Source: Candidatus Zixiibacteriota bacterium (GTDB lineage Bacteria; Zixibacteria; MSB-5A5; GN15; JAAZOE01). Taken from it: 64,000 nt of DNA. Shown piece after piece: positions 36,314-44,805 of this stretch (position 1 is its first letter; every line of letters begins with the position of its first letter). The position numbers and the translations under genes are program-made. The stretch spans positions 62,001-126,000 of the forward strand of contig JAZGGI010000003.1 in NCBI GenBank assembly GCA_036480375.1, written 5' to 3'. The notes below the pieces were generated by a model that saw nothing but the letters and a program-made list of their open reading frames with translations, was not told the DNA's origin and did no database searches.

Positions 36314-38647
36314 TTATTTTTTCCCTGTCATTTGCGCAAAGTTTGCGGCTATCCCCTCTAATTGTGATTCCAGGAAGGCGCTTTCGGTCTGAAGCTGAGA
36401 AAGCACCATTTCCAATTCTATAAATTCCAGGACGAGAGATTCGCGACGAATCGCTAATCTTTCGTCTAAGGACTTAATCTGTTTATCTATATTTTCAATT
36501 TGCTTTTCAAGAGAGCTTGTTTTGGTATCAATGATCCCACTGCCGGATTTCGTGATATTATCGAGTTTTTCGGCCAGAACCGACGCCAGACCTTTTGTGA
36601 TCGTTATATTTCCCTCAATGGCTGAACTGACCTGGGCTTCTGTCAATGTAATTTTAAGCTGTAACTCGGCGGTGTTTACGTTATCCTCGTCTCCGGTCAA
36701 AACCTGACCCTGGCCGGTGGCTGATTCACCGTTAATAGTACCGGCAACATCTAATCCGGCGTGTAAGGTCCCGGCAGATAACCCCAGATCAGCATACGCC
36801 GAATTGGGAATCGATGTCATTAATTCCGCTTTTGAAGCTGAACCATAGCTGGATGAAGTAAGCTTTATATATCCCTTTCCTGACCCGGTATCTACCCATT
36901 CCGCGGTAACACCCATAGCGCTTATATTTTTATCATTATTTATGCGAGTTTGTATTTCATTGACTAAATCGGCGGATGAACTGTATTCTCGCGCCGTTAA
37001 AGTCATCACTTCTGAGACACGACCATCGATTCTCAATTGAATTTTATTGTTGGAACTGGTCAGGGAAATCGGGGTCGTGGAGGGATCGGATATATTCCCG
37101 CCCTGGTAATACCCATGAGTCGCGGCCTGAGTGATATCAATTTCAAACTCTGAACCGCCGGTAATTTCGGGAGAGGTGCTTAAAAACGAAATACCCGTAT
37201 TATCCGAGTCTCCTCCATCAACGAAGAGTCTCATAACTGCCTCAAAATCTTCTTTAAGCGCCGAAGTGAGTTTGGAGGAAGATTTGAGGGCTAATTTCCC
37301 GTCCTGATCAACGCGAATGCCAATCGCCGATAGTGCGCTCATCGACTTATCGAGGCCGACGATGGGATTGATAATTAATCCCGATAGTCTCGATTGAATC
37401 ATTTGAACGGTGACGTCCCCCATGAGAACGCCGCCTTCTTCCGTGTCGGAGTTAAAGGAATTTTCTTTATCGATAAATTCCATAACGTCATTATAGGCAT
37501 TGATGAAGCTATTGAGTTTGCTTCTGATCGCGGACGTATCCAGTCCGGTGCTGATGATGACCGGGCCGGTTTCGGCAGTAGTAATATTTTTTAGTTCCAC
37601 CGTTAATCCGGTGATTATATCTTTGACGGTATTAGTCTTTGAATTGATGATAATCGGTGAGGCGCCACCGTCGCTGGAACCCATTGACACCTGGGCATCG
37701 GAAGCCTTCTGAAGGAGAGGCGCGAAGGTTGATACGGTAAAAGTGTCGCCGGCAACCAAATCGCCATCAGCGAAAGATAATTTCAATCCTTCCGGCCCGA
37801 TAATTTCCGTATCCGCCTGAGATACGACAATTGATCCGGAATCGGTTCCGTCGGTCCAGTCTATCGTGATATCTCCGGACCCGACGGTTTGAGTTCCCGT
37901 ACCGGCGATGGTAAAAGTAAAAGCCTTATTGGTCGCGCCGGTAAAAGACGACGTCGCTCCCAATGACACCTGAGATGTCGCCGAAACCGAGAATCCCGTA
38001 GTTTCCGGATTATCAAATGAAGAATTAATAAAATCCGGCGCTTCTCCGCCGGTTAACGAGCTTGAAAATGAGATTGTCTCCTGGGCTCCGGTTTCATTAC
38101 CGCTTAATACAAGGCGATAGGATTTTGAAGCGGAACCATCATTAATGATTGACGCCGTTATACCAATATTGGCATCGTTAATAGCGTTTTTCAAGCCTAT
38201 CAGTGAATTATTGTCTTCGCTTAGTTCTATTGTCGTGGGATTATCATCGCCTATCGAAATTGTTGTGGTTCCGGTACCCAGAAGAGCGGAAGTGACATCC
38301 GTATATCCCTGAGACGCGATCTGATGATTTTTTGCCAGTGAATCGACGTTTAATGTATAGGTACCGGTACCGATAGCTGATTCGGCTGAGGCGGTTAAAA
38401 TATTTGAATTTGAGACCTGAATGCTGGCCTGCGAAAAACCCCGCTCATCATTTAAAGCATTTATACTTGACTGCAGGGCCAGTAGTCTCGCGGATAATGC
38501 CTTGAACTTAGTAATCTCAAGAGATTTCCAGGCTTTATCTCTTTCCATGAAAAGAGCAGGCTGGCGATCGGCGGCAATCATCGCGTCAATAATGGCGGTA
38601 GTATCAAGATTCGATGCCAGACCGACTATTGAATTTGCTCCGGGCAT
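36314..38647 (-). CDS. fliD: Filament cap protein FliD (HAP2)
   Basis: This 777-residue protein is longer than the 450-550 usual for FliD. The N-terminal FliD_N domain is clear (IVGLASNLDTTAIIDAMIAA at 6-25, FKALSARLLALQSSINAL). The C-terminal FliD_C domain with coiled coil ends LVLEFIELEMVLSQLQTESA, then LESQLEGIAANF. The middle (about 90-620) is an expanded set of beta-rich domains, including flagellin-IN-like pieces (ISIGDDNPTTIEL, DITIDWTDGTDSGSI). It caps the growing filament and folds incoming flagellin. It lies between flaG and fliS. Confidence 0.93.
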   Translation of the reverse strand: MPGANSIVGLASNLDTTAIIDAMIAADRQPALFMERDKAWKSLEITKFKALSARLLALQSSINALNDERGFSQASIQVSNSNILTASAESAIGTGTYTLNVDSLAKNHQIASQGYTDVTSALLGTGTTTISIGDDNPTTIELSEDNNSLIGLKNAINDANIGITASIINDGSASKSYRLVLSGNETGAQETISFSSSLTGGEAPDFINSSFDNPETTGFSVSATSQVSLGATSSFTGATNKAFTFTIAGTGTQTVGSGDITIDWTDGTDSGSIVVSQADTEIIGPEGLKLSFADGDLVAGDTFTVSTFAPLLQKASDAQVSMGSSDGGASPIIINSKTNTVKDIITGLTVELKNITTAETGPVIISTGLDTSAIRSKLNSFINAYNDVMEFIDKENSFNSDTEEGGVLMGDVTVQMIQSRLSGLIINPIVGLDKSMSALSAIGIRVDQDGKLALKSSSKLTSALKEDFEAVMRLFVDGGDSDNTGISFLSTSPEITGGSEFEIDITQAATHGYYQGGNISDPSTTPISLTSSNNKIQLRIDGRVSEVMTLTAREYSSSADLVNEIQTRINNDKNISAMGVTAEWVDTGSGKGYIKLTSSSYGSASKAELMTSIPNSAYADLGLSAGTLHAGLDVAGTINGESATGQGQVLTGDEDNVNTAELQLKITLTEAQVSSAIEGNITITKGLASVLAEKLDNITKSGSGIIDTKTSSLEKQIENIDKQIKSLDERLAIRRESLVLEFIELEMVLSQLQTESAFLESQLEGIAANFAQMTGKK

Positions 38648-38678
38648 ACCTAACTCCTATGTATAAATATCCTATTTA

Positions 38679-39062
38679 TCAAGCCATATGATCGAAAATT
38701 AAACCGAGAAGTTCTCTTAAATGGCTTCTCAAATTTAGCATTTGCTCCGGCGGGATTTGGCGTACCGTTTCCCCCGAATCCCTATCTATAATTTTAATTA
38801 CCATACTGTTTGTTTCGTCATCCAATGCGAAATCGATATTAAAATTTCCCCAACCTGTATATTCGGTCAGACCTTCAACGGTTTTATCAAGCTCGTCAAG
38901 GCCGATTTCTTTTTGTCCTTTTTCAAATACATCAGTCTTTTCAAAGACTTTATCCGCAACTTCCCTTTCACTCGGAACATCCGTATTGTTGACGCGACGT
39001 CCGATATCTTTCGTCACCATCGAGTGCTGCCCCGCAGTGGAAATCATCTCATCCACTTGCAT
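38679..39062 (-). CDS. flaG: FlaG-family flagellar protein
   Basis: This 127-residue protein ends with the FlaG domain: NFDIAFAL-like region (NFNIDFALDDETNSMVIKII, about 75-94) and DRDSGETVRQIPPEQMLNL (95-113). FlaG lies beside flagellin genes in many bacteria and affects filament length. The first 50 residues are polar and not conserved. The ATG has GAGG nine bases before it and follows a strong hairpin. Confidence 0.9.
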   Translation of the reverse strand: MQVDEMISTAGQHSMVTKDIGRRVNNTDVPSEREVADKVFEKTDVFEKGQKEIGLDELDKTVEGLTEYTGWGNFNIDFALDDETNSMVIKIIDRDSGETVRQIPPEQMLNLRSHLRELLGLIFDHMA

Positions 39063-39085
39063 GATCTCACCTCGTGGTTATGAGA

Positions 39086-39114
39086 TTTGGGAAGGCGAAT
39101 ATCGCCTCCCCAAA
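39086..39114 (-). other. Strong RNA hairpin between flagellin and flaG
   Basis: On the minus strand TTTGGGGAGGCGA (39114-39102) pairs with TCGCCTTCCCAAA (39098-39086): 13 bp with one G-U, loop of three bases, 14 bases past the flagellin stop. No T run follows, so it is not a standard terminator. It probably protects flagellin mRNA 3' ends or lowers downstream expression. Confidence 0.75.
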
Positions 39115-39127
39115 ATCCCTATGTATA

Positions 39128-41281
39128 TTAACCAAAGAGCGACAGGACAACCTGAGGAACCTGGTTGGCCTGGGCCAGCATAGCAGTACCGGCCTGAAGC
39201 AGAATCTGGTTTTTAACAAAGGTTGACATTTCAGCCGCCATATCGGTATCACGAATGGTGGATTCTGAAGCGGTCAGATTCTGTTTGGCAATACGCAGGT
39301 TGCGCAGATTGGATTCCAGAGCGTTCTTCTGGAAACTACCGAGCGTGCCACGAAGGGTTGAGACTTCGTTAATGGACGTATCGATAAGCATCTGAGAATC
39401 CTGAGCGCCTAATGCGGTAGTAACATCAATCTGGGACAGATTGGTGAACATAACGCCGGCAATACCTCTGCCAAGAGTTGAAGCAGCCATATTGCTGATA
39501 CCAATCTTGGCGGTCTGGCCGACATTGGCGCCAATCTGGAAGACCAATGACTGGTCAACGTTATTGATGGTTTCGGAACCACCTGTCGAACGGAGACCAA
39601 TATTTAACTTAAGTGATTCGGTACGATCGCGGTTGTAAACCAAAGCATCGACGCCACCTGTGGCAGAGGTGCCGGGAGCGCCATCCAGAGAGACACTAAA
39701 GGTAGGCGCGGAAACGTCGAGCAACAGATTACCCAGATCAATACCATTAACAGATGTACCAACGATCATATCGACCGTACCACGACCAACCGTCGAGGAA
39801 TCCCCTGCCTTGTTAGCCAGAGTTGCGGTTCCAGTCGTGTTGTACTTCACCGAAGAAATACTGTTGTTGTAACCGTCAAGGGCAATGAGGGCATCGGTGC
39901 CAGAGTGCGAGGTTGTATCCAGAGTCAGAGCCAACGCCTGGCGCAATGAATCGGTTCCACCAATGTCAACCATCTTAACCGAATAATCCGAACCTTCATC
40001 ATTGGTTAAGAAATTAATCTTATCATCACCATTAGCCTGAATGCCCATTTCACGGACGGTACCAACGATATTACCATAGGCAGTACCGGAAGCAGCGTCA
40101 AGAGCAGTGATAAGAGAATCAAGGGTAGTGTAAGTACCGGCCGCAACGGTCATCGTGCTGGCGGTGAGAGTGACATTCTCGGAATCAACGTCAAAGTCAA
40201 GCGCATTGGTTGAAACACCACGGACGGATGTACCGGCGGCGAATGTACCGACACTGGCCGATCCAGACCAATCATTAACCTCAAATGAATACTGGGTACC
40301 GGCATTAACAGTACCGAAGATTAACCGTCCAGTATCAACTGAAGCTTCGATCTTGCCGTTCAAAGCGGAGTTGGATGCAATAGCCGTATTGAACTTGGTG
40401 GCGAATTCAGTTACACTGTCACCAGTAGCCAGAGCAACGGTAACGGCCTGCTTCTGAGAAATGGAACTGCCGCTCTCCTGCACACGGAAAGATACCGTAA
40501 CGCTTACGTCATTAGCCAGAACGACTCCGGCAGTGGAACTATTAATGGTACCAACCGCGGAAGCCGCGTCCAGTCTCATTCCGTTACCCCAATAGTCCTG
40601 CATATAAACGGAATTTGAGGTTTTGGTGGCTCCACCTGAAGCCTGGAGGACATCAATATTGTGGATGCCTTCAGCCAGATTATCCGGGTCACCATCGGTG
40701 TTACTCAGGGAAAGACCCAGGGCGGTGGAGTTCAAAGTTGAGGTCGAATCGGTCTGCTTGCTAATGGATACTGAGTGCGTACCGGTAGTAAGCTGACTTT
40801 CCAAAACTGTCACCAAAGATGAATTTGCTGATGTGATGGTAGCGGTGTTGGCGTTGCTGCCATCAAGCAGCTTCTTGGTGCCAAATTGGGTGTTGGCGGC
40901 AATACGATCGATAGTAGCGATCGCGTTAGCGATTTCAGCCTGGTCAGCAGCCAACTGATCAGTGTCATTAAAGCCTTCGTTGGCGGCATGAATGGCCAAT
41001 TCTCTCATGGATATCAGGAGATTGTTCATTTCATTCAGAGCGCCTTCAGCGGTCTGAATCATGTTAATGGAACCTTCCGAGTTTTCAATCGCTTTGCCGA
41101 GACCAGCGATCTGAGCACGGAACTGTTCTGAAATAACCAAACCAGCCGGGTTATCACTAGCCCGGTTGATGCGATAACCAGACGACAGTTTTTCCATCGA
41201 ACTGGCCAACGCCCTGGTGGTTACCGTTAAATTACGGTGCGCGTTGATTGCAGCAATGTTGTTGTTAATACGAAGTGACAT
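39128..41281 (-). CDS. fliC: Flagellin
   Basis: This 717-residue filament protein starts at the second ATG (41281): AAGGAGG is seven bases upstream, whereas the first ATG at 41287 is only two bases from it. The conserved N-terminal D0/D1 (MSLRINNNIAAINAHRNLTV, then SSGYRINRASDNPAGLVISE) and C-terminal D1/D0 (ALESNLRNLRIAKQNLTASE, ending QVPQVVLSLFG) are intact. The centre (about 175-600) is a large, Ser/Thr/Gly/Ala-rich variable region, which makes the protein longer than the ~500 typical and a plausible target for O-glycosylation. A sigma-28 promoter and a long leader precede it. Confidence 0.97.
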   Translation of the reverse strand: MSLRINNNIAAINAHRNLTVTTRALASSMEKLSSGYRINRASDNPAGLVISEQFRAQIAGLGKAIENSEGSINMIQTAEGALNEMNNLLISMRELAIHAANEGFNDTDQLAADQAEIANAIATIDRIAANTQFGTKKLLDGSNANTATITSANSSLVTVLESQLTTGTHSVSISKQTDSTSTLNSTALGLSLSNTDGDPDNLAEGIHNIDVLQASGGATKTSNSVYMQDYWGNGMRLDAASAVGTINSSTAGVVLANDVSVTVSFRVQESGSSISQKQAVTVALATGDSVTEFATKFNTAIASNSALNGKIEASVDTGRLIFGTVNAGTQYSFEVNDWSGSASVGTFAAGTSVRGVSTNALDFDVDSENVTLTASTMTVAAGTYTTLDSLITALDAASGTAYGNIVGTVREMGIQANGDDKINFLTNDEGSDYSVKMVDIGGTDSLRQALALTLDTTSHSGTDALIALDGYNNSISSVKYNTTGTATLANKAGDSSTVGRGTVDMIVGTSVNGIDLGNLLLDVSAPTFSVSLDGAPGTSATGGVDALVYNRDRTESLKLNIGLRSTGGSETINNVDQSLVFQIGANVGQTAKIGISNMAASTLGRGIAGVMFTNLSQIDVTTALGAQDSQMLIDTSINEVSTLRGTLGSFQKNALESNLRNLRIAKQNLTASESTIRDTDMAAEMSTFVKNQILLQAGTAMLAQANQVPQVVLSLFG

Positions 41282-41465
41282 TTGCATTTCCTCCTTGAAA
41301 CAAAGCGAGACTTCCTTGCCCGCTATGTCCTTGGATTAAGGTTGCCGCCAATCCATGGCACAAAATTCCTATTAACAATCGAAAAATTTTCATGACAAAA
41401 TTTATGTCTTCCGCCCCCTCCTTTCATTATTCGGTTAGCGTGAATTTACTTCTCCACTTATTCAT
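41282..41465 (-). promoter_or_regulatory. Long flagellin leader with many GGA sites, candidate CsrA target
   Basis: The predicted transcript leader is about 180 bases. It contains nine GGA triplets on the minus strand, including GTGGAGA, AAGGAGG, GCGGAAG, CAAGGACA, CAAGGAAG and the ribosome site CAAGGAGGA. CsrA binds GGA-centred sites, and in Bacillus it blocks flagellin translation by covering the ribosome site. csrA and fliW are both in the adjacent operon. The sites are seen; binding is inference. Confidence 0.55.
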
Positions 41466-41470
41466 TAATT

Positions 41471-41497
41471 AAATCGGCAATTTACGGTTTGACTTTA
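41471..41497 (-). promoter_or_regulatory. Sigma-28 promoter of flagellin
   Basis: The minus strand reads TAAAGTCA (41497-41490), an 11-base spacer and GCCGATTT (41478-41471), against the sigma-28 consensus TAAAGTTT-N11-GCCGATAA. Spacing is exact and 12 of 16 bases agree. It lies 190 bases before the flagellin ATG. Confidence 0.9.
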
Positions 41498-41544
41498 TGA
41501 GGTTTTGGAAGATATTTTTTATTAACCGGCTGAAAATAAGGAAG

Positions 41545-44229
41545 TTAATTTGTCGCTACCGGACTCTCCAGATTGTTCAACCTTTCCCGCGCAATCGCAT
41601 ATTCGGGTGCGATATTCAAAACCTGCCGGTATCCCATCCGTGCCGCTTCGAATGCGCCCAGCCTGTAATAGGCATCGGCCATATTGAAGATACAGATATA
41701 ATCCTGAGGATAACTTAAAAGATACTTTTCAAAGCAGGCTATGGCCTCCCTATGCAAACCCATATCCGACATACAGCAGCCCATAACATTATAAATACTT
41801 GTATCTTCGGGTGTATTCTTAGAGTATTGCATTAATGCCTCAATCGCTTTTTCCGGATTTTGATTGTAAGAATATGACAACCCGAGATTCCTGTAAGCCG
41901 GCCAGTAATCCGGATTTATTTTAAGCAATTGCCGGTAGATTTCTTCGGCTCGATGATATTGTTTCATTTTGAAAAAGCAATTTCCGAGATTGTTGAGAAC
42001 TTCTATATCATCGGGAGTGACCGCCAAAGTTTTTGTGTAACATTCAATCGACTTTTCAAAATTGCCCAATTCAAACAGGCTATTGCCCGCTTCAAAATTA
42101 ATTTTCGGATTTGAAGGGTTTGATTCCGCAGCAGTAATTATATTCTCGATTCCCTTATCAAAATTGCCCGATTTTGATTGCAATTGACCTAACATTAGTC
42201 GGCATTCGGCAAGATCAGGATTTAATTGAATCGCCTTTTCCAAATATGTAATGGCTTCGTCTTCTTGATTCTTCAACGCCAATACGCAGCCCAGGCCATG
42301 AAATGCCAAAGCTTCCGTGTCATCCCCGGCAATTTCCTTGCGGAATATTTCTTCGGCTTCGCTATAATATTCGTTATCCAGATATAATTTCCCCAGACGC
42401 AGGCTTGCATCGAGATATGGATCTTTGTTTTTCAAAACGTGTTGATACGCTTCAATCGCTTCTTCCGGATTGTCTTCCCTTTCGCCTGCCAATCCCAGGC
42501 CAAACCAGGCCTTATGCCGGGCCTCGAGGTTATGCAGAATAATATTATCCTTTTCATCTCCGGCGTCATATTCCTTTTGACTATCCAAATACAAGTGATA
42601 GTATTCTTTGGCCTTATCAAATTTGGTCAAATAATTATAAATATCACCCAGAGTCAGGATCGGATCGAGATAATCAGGCTTCTCTTCCAACGCTTCCAGA
42701 CAACACTCTTCCGCTTCTTCGTATTTTCGTAAGGAACAAAGACCGATAGCCTTTTGATAACGAGCCATTATTCGTTGGCCAAAATACACCGGAAGTTTGG
42801 AGTCGGGATTGTTGATAACGCGATTGGCATGTTCTACAATTTGTTTGCTGATTTCTTCACTGGATGAGTTTTTATATCCCCGGAGCAACTGGGCCATGTT
42901 GAAGTTGGCATAAACGTCATTGGGATTCTTCTTCAGTTGTTTTTCCAATAGCTTTCTTGATCGCTCCAGTTTCTTATCGAGTTTATCACGGGCGATATCA
43001 TAGCCATAATGATATAGTTGAATCTCACTGCGCAAAGCAAGCAGATCAGCCGGAATATCGAGGCGATTGTGTACAATGCCATAATATTTCAAATCAAGAC
43101 GCCTTTTAACCAGGCGAACCGAAGGGAGAAATGATGTCACCTGGCCGGTTTCCAGACTTTTATTGATTACCGAAATTGATACAATATCAAATTCATCCTG
43201 ACTTGTCACGAGCCTTAATTGCGGTATTCCCTCGGGAGGAAATTCTTCATCGGCGTCGATTATAAAAATCCATTCCTTGGTGGCATACTTCATTGATTCA
43301 TTTCTGGCCGAGGAAAAATCCCCTTTCCATGGATAATGATAAATTTTGCATCCGAATTCTTTGGCAATTTCGATTGTGCGATCGGTCGAGCCGGTATCGA
43401 CAAGAATAATTTCATCAACAACATCTTTGATTGATCGCAAACATCGCGGCAGAAATTCCTCTTCATCCTTTACAATCATACAGGCAGAAATCGTGGTGCG
43501 CTTGTCAGACCAGTCAATCATTTTCCGCAGTTTGGCAGATTCAGGAATAGCCCGTAATCCTTGCTTAATTATTTCAAATACCTCGGTAAATTTGCTTTGT
43601 GATTTATATAATACGGCCAAATTAACATAGCTTGGTTCAAATTCCGGATTTTCCTCTATCGCTTCAAAAAGAATATCCTCAGCTTTTTCCCTCTCGTTCA
43701 ATTCATTTAGGACCGCTCCGTAGCCGCTGAGAAGTTGATATTTCATATTATAAGAAAGATCGAGAGGATTGGCTAATTCTTCGGCATTGGCCATATTTCC
43801 CCGAATATTCAAATATTTTTCCGCATATCCTTTGGCCGATTCAAAATTACTTTGTCGAGCGGAGGTTATCGCGGCCACAAAATAAAAATCGAGATTATCG
43901 GGGGCAAGGTCAATTCCCTTCTTTGAATAGGCGTCGGCTTCATCGAGTCTGTTGGCATAAAGCGCGGCAAAAGCGATAAATCGGAAAACAATCGCTTGTT
44001 TGCTTTTATTATCTTTAGGGATATTCTGAACAAGAGGCAAGGCTATTTCGAGGGCTTTCTCAGCCTGTTTTGATTCCAAATAGTATTGCGCCAATTGATA
44101 TCTTGTGTTGTCATCCCGAGGGTTTTTATTCAATTGTCGCTTTAGATTATTTCCGTCCGGTTGAATTGAGCGTAATTGTAATTTTCTTTTATGAGATATC
44201 TTTTTATTTTTGCTTTTCTGTTTGCTCAT
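41545..44229 (-). CDS. TPR protein with embedded GT2 glycosyltransferase domain; candidate flagellin glycosyltransferase
   Basis: This 894-residue cytoplasmic protein has N-terminal TPRs (about 40-240), a GT-A/GT2 domain (about 246-400) and a long run of TPRs to the end (about 430-890, e.g. ALAFHGLGCVLALKNQEDEA, DIEVLNNLGNCFFKMKQYH). The GT2 domain shows TISACMIVKDEEEFLPRCLR (246-265), the nucleotide aspartate in LVDTGSTDRT and DADEE (about 325), where a DxD metal site is expected. It resembles SunS-like protein glycosyltransferases. TPRs commonly bind polypeptide acceptors. It lies between fliW and flagellin, so flagellin is the likely acceptor; this is inference. Confidence 0.82.
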   Translation of the reverse strand: MSKQKSKNKKISHKRKLQLRSIQPDGNNLKRQLNKNPRDDNTRYQLAQYYLESKQAEKALEIALPLVQNIPKDNKSKQAIVFRFIAFAALYANRLDEADAYSKKGIDLAPDNLDFYFVAAITSARQSNFESAKGYAEKYLNIRGNMANAEELANPLDLSYNMKYQLLSGYGAVLNELNEREKAEDILFEAIEENPEFEPSYVNLAVLYKSQSKFTEVFEIIKQGLRAIPESAKLRKMIDWSDKRTTISACMIVKDEEEFLPRCLRSIKDVVDEIILVDTGSTDRTIEIAKEFGCKIYHYPWKGDFSSARNESMKYATKEWIFIIDADEEFPPEGIPQLRLVTSQDEFDIVSISVINKSLETGQVTSFLPSVRLVKRRLDLKYYGIVHNRLDIPADLLALRSEIQLYHYGYDIARDKLDKKLERSRKLLEKQLKKNPNDVYANFNMAQLLRGYKNSSSEEISKQIVEHANRVINNPDSKLPVYFGQRIMARYQKAIGLCSLRKYEEAEECCLEALEEKPDYLDPILTLGDIYNYLTKFDKAKEYYHLYLDSQKEYDAGDEKDNIILHNLEARHKAWFGLGLAGEREDNPEEAIEAYQHVLKNKDPYLDASLRLGKLYLDNEYYSEAEEIFRKEIAGDDTEALAFHGLGCVLALKNQEDEAITYLEKAIQLNPDLAECRLMLGQLQSKSGNFDKGIENIITAAESNPSNPKINFEAGNSLFELGNFEKSIECYTKTLAVTPDDIEVLNNLGNCFFKMKQYHRAEEIYRQLLKINPDYWPAYRNLGLSYSYNQNPEKAIEALMQYSKNTPEDTSIYNVMGCCMSDMGLHREAIACFEKYLLSYPQDYICIFNMADAYYRLGAFEAARMGYRQVLNIAPEYAIARERLNNLESPVATN

Positions 44230-44308
44230 GTCTATCCGCTAAAAAGGAGTTTTAATTGATTGAACACATGGCGATAAATTCAAAATGTATCAGGTGCCGA
44301 TATTGTGT

Positions 44309-44785
44309 TTAAACTTCCGCCAAAACTTTTCGTTTTGGGACGGCTGTTTTGGCCGACTTGACCGTCTCGAACATGCGATGTTTAATTTTGTAATGAGAAT
44401 TTACCATGACTAATTGTTTTGCCAGTCGCGTAACGGAATTTATCAAAACCGGGCCCTGCAGATTCGCTGTCATTTTGGTATAATCCTGGGGTATGGTAAC
44501 AATCGCGTAAGTCAAAACATCCTCGACTTTGACAACATTTAACTCCTCAATTTCTTTGGGATTGACCTCAACCATATAATCATGGAAAAAATGCAGAGGA
44601 TTTATTATGACAAAGGCCGCGCCGGGATCATCGATGGATTGAAACCATTTAAACGGCTCGAAATCATCGGTTTCAACGATGACATATTTTCTTAAATGCT
44701 CGAAACCCAAAATCGGTTTGGTCATGGTTATGATTAAATCTTCACTGATTTCAAGCTCACCAAATCTCTCGGTTATGACTTTCAT
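44309..44785 (-). CDS. fliW: Flagellar assembly factor FliW
   Basis: This 158-residue protein matches FliW: ITERFGELEISEDLIIT (4-20), ILGFEHLRKYVIVE, then PFKWFQSIDDPGAAFVI and GPVLINSVTRLAKQLVM. FliW binds CsrA and releases its block on flagellin translation; free flagellin in turn binds FliW, forming a homeostatic switch. csrA, flgL, fliW and flagellin are all close here, as in Bacillus. It begins about 20 bases after flgL. Confidence 0.95.
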   Translation of the reverse strand: MKVITERFGELEISEDLIITMTKPILGFEHLRKYVIVETDDFEPFKWFQSIDDPGAAFVIINPLHFFHDYMVEVNPKEIEELNVVKVEDVLTYAIVTIPQDYTKMTANLQGPVLINSVTRLAKQLVMVNSHYKIKHRMFETVKSAKTAVPKRKVLAEV

Positions 44786-44805
44786 GTCTATTCCTCATTT
44801 TCCTA

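Noticed and set aside
38421-40457. Several plus-strand open frames antisense to fliD and flagellin
   Set aside because: They mirror the codon pattern of the genes below them; no ribosome sites or recognisable proteins.
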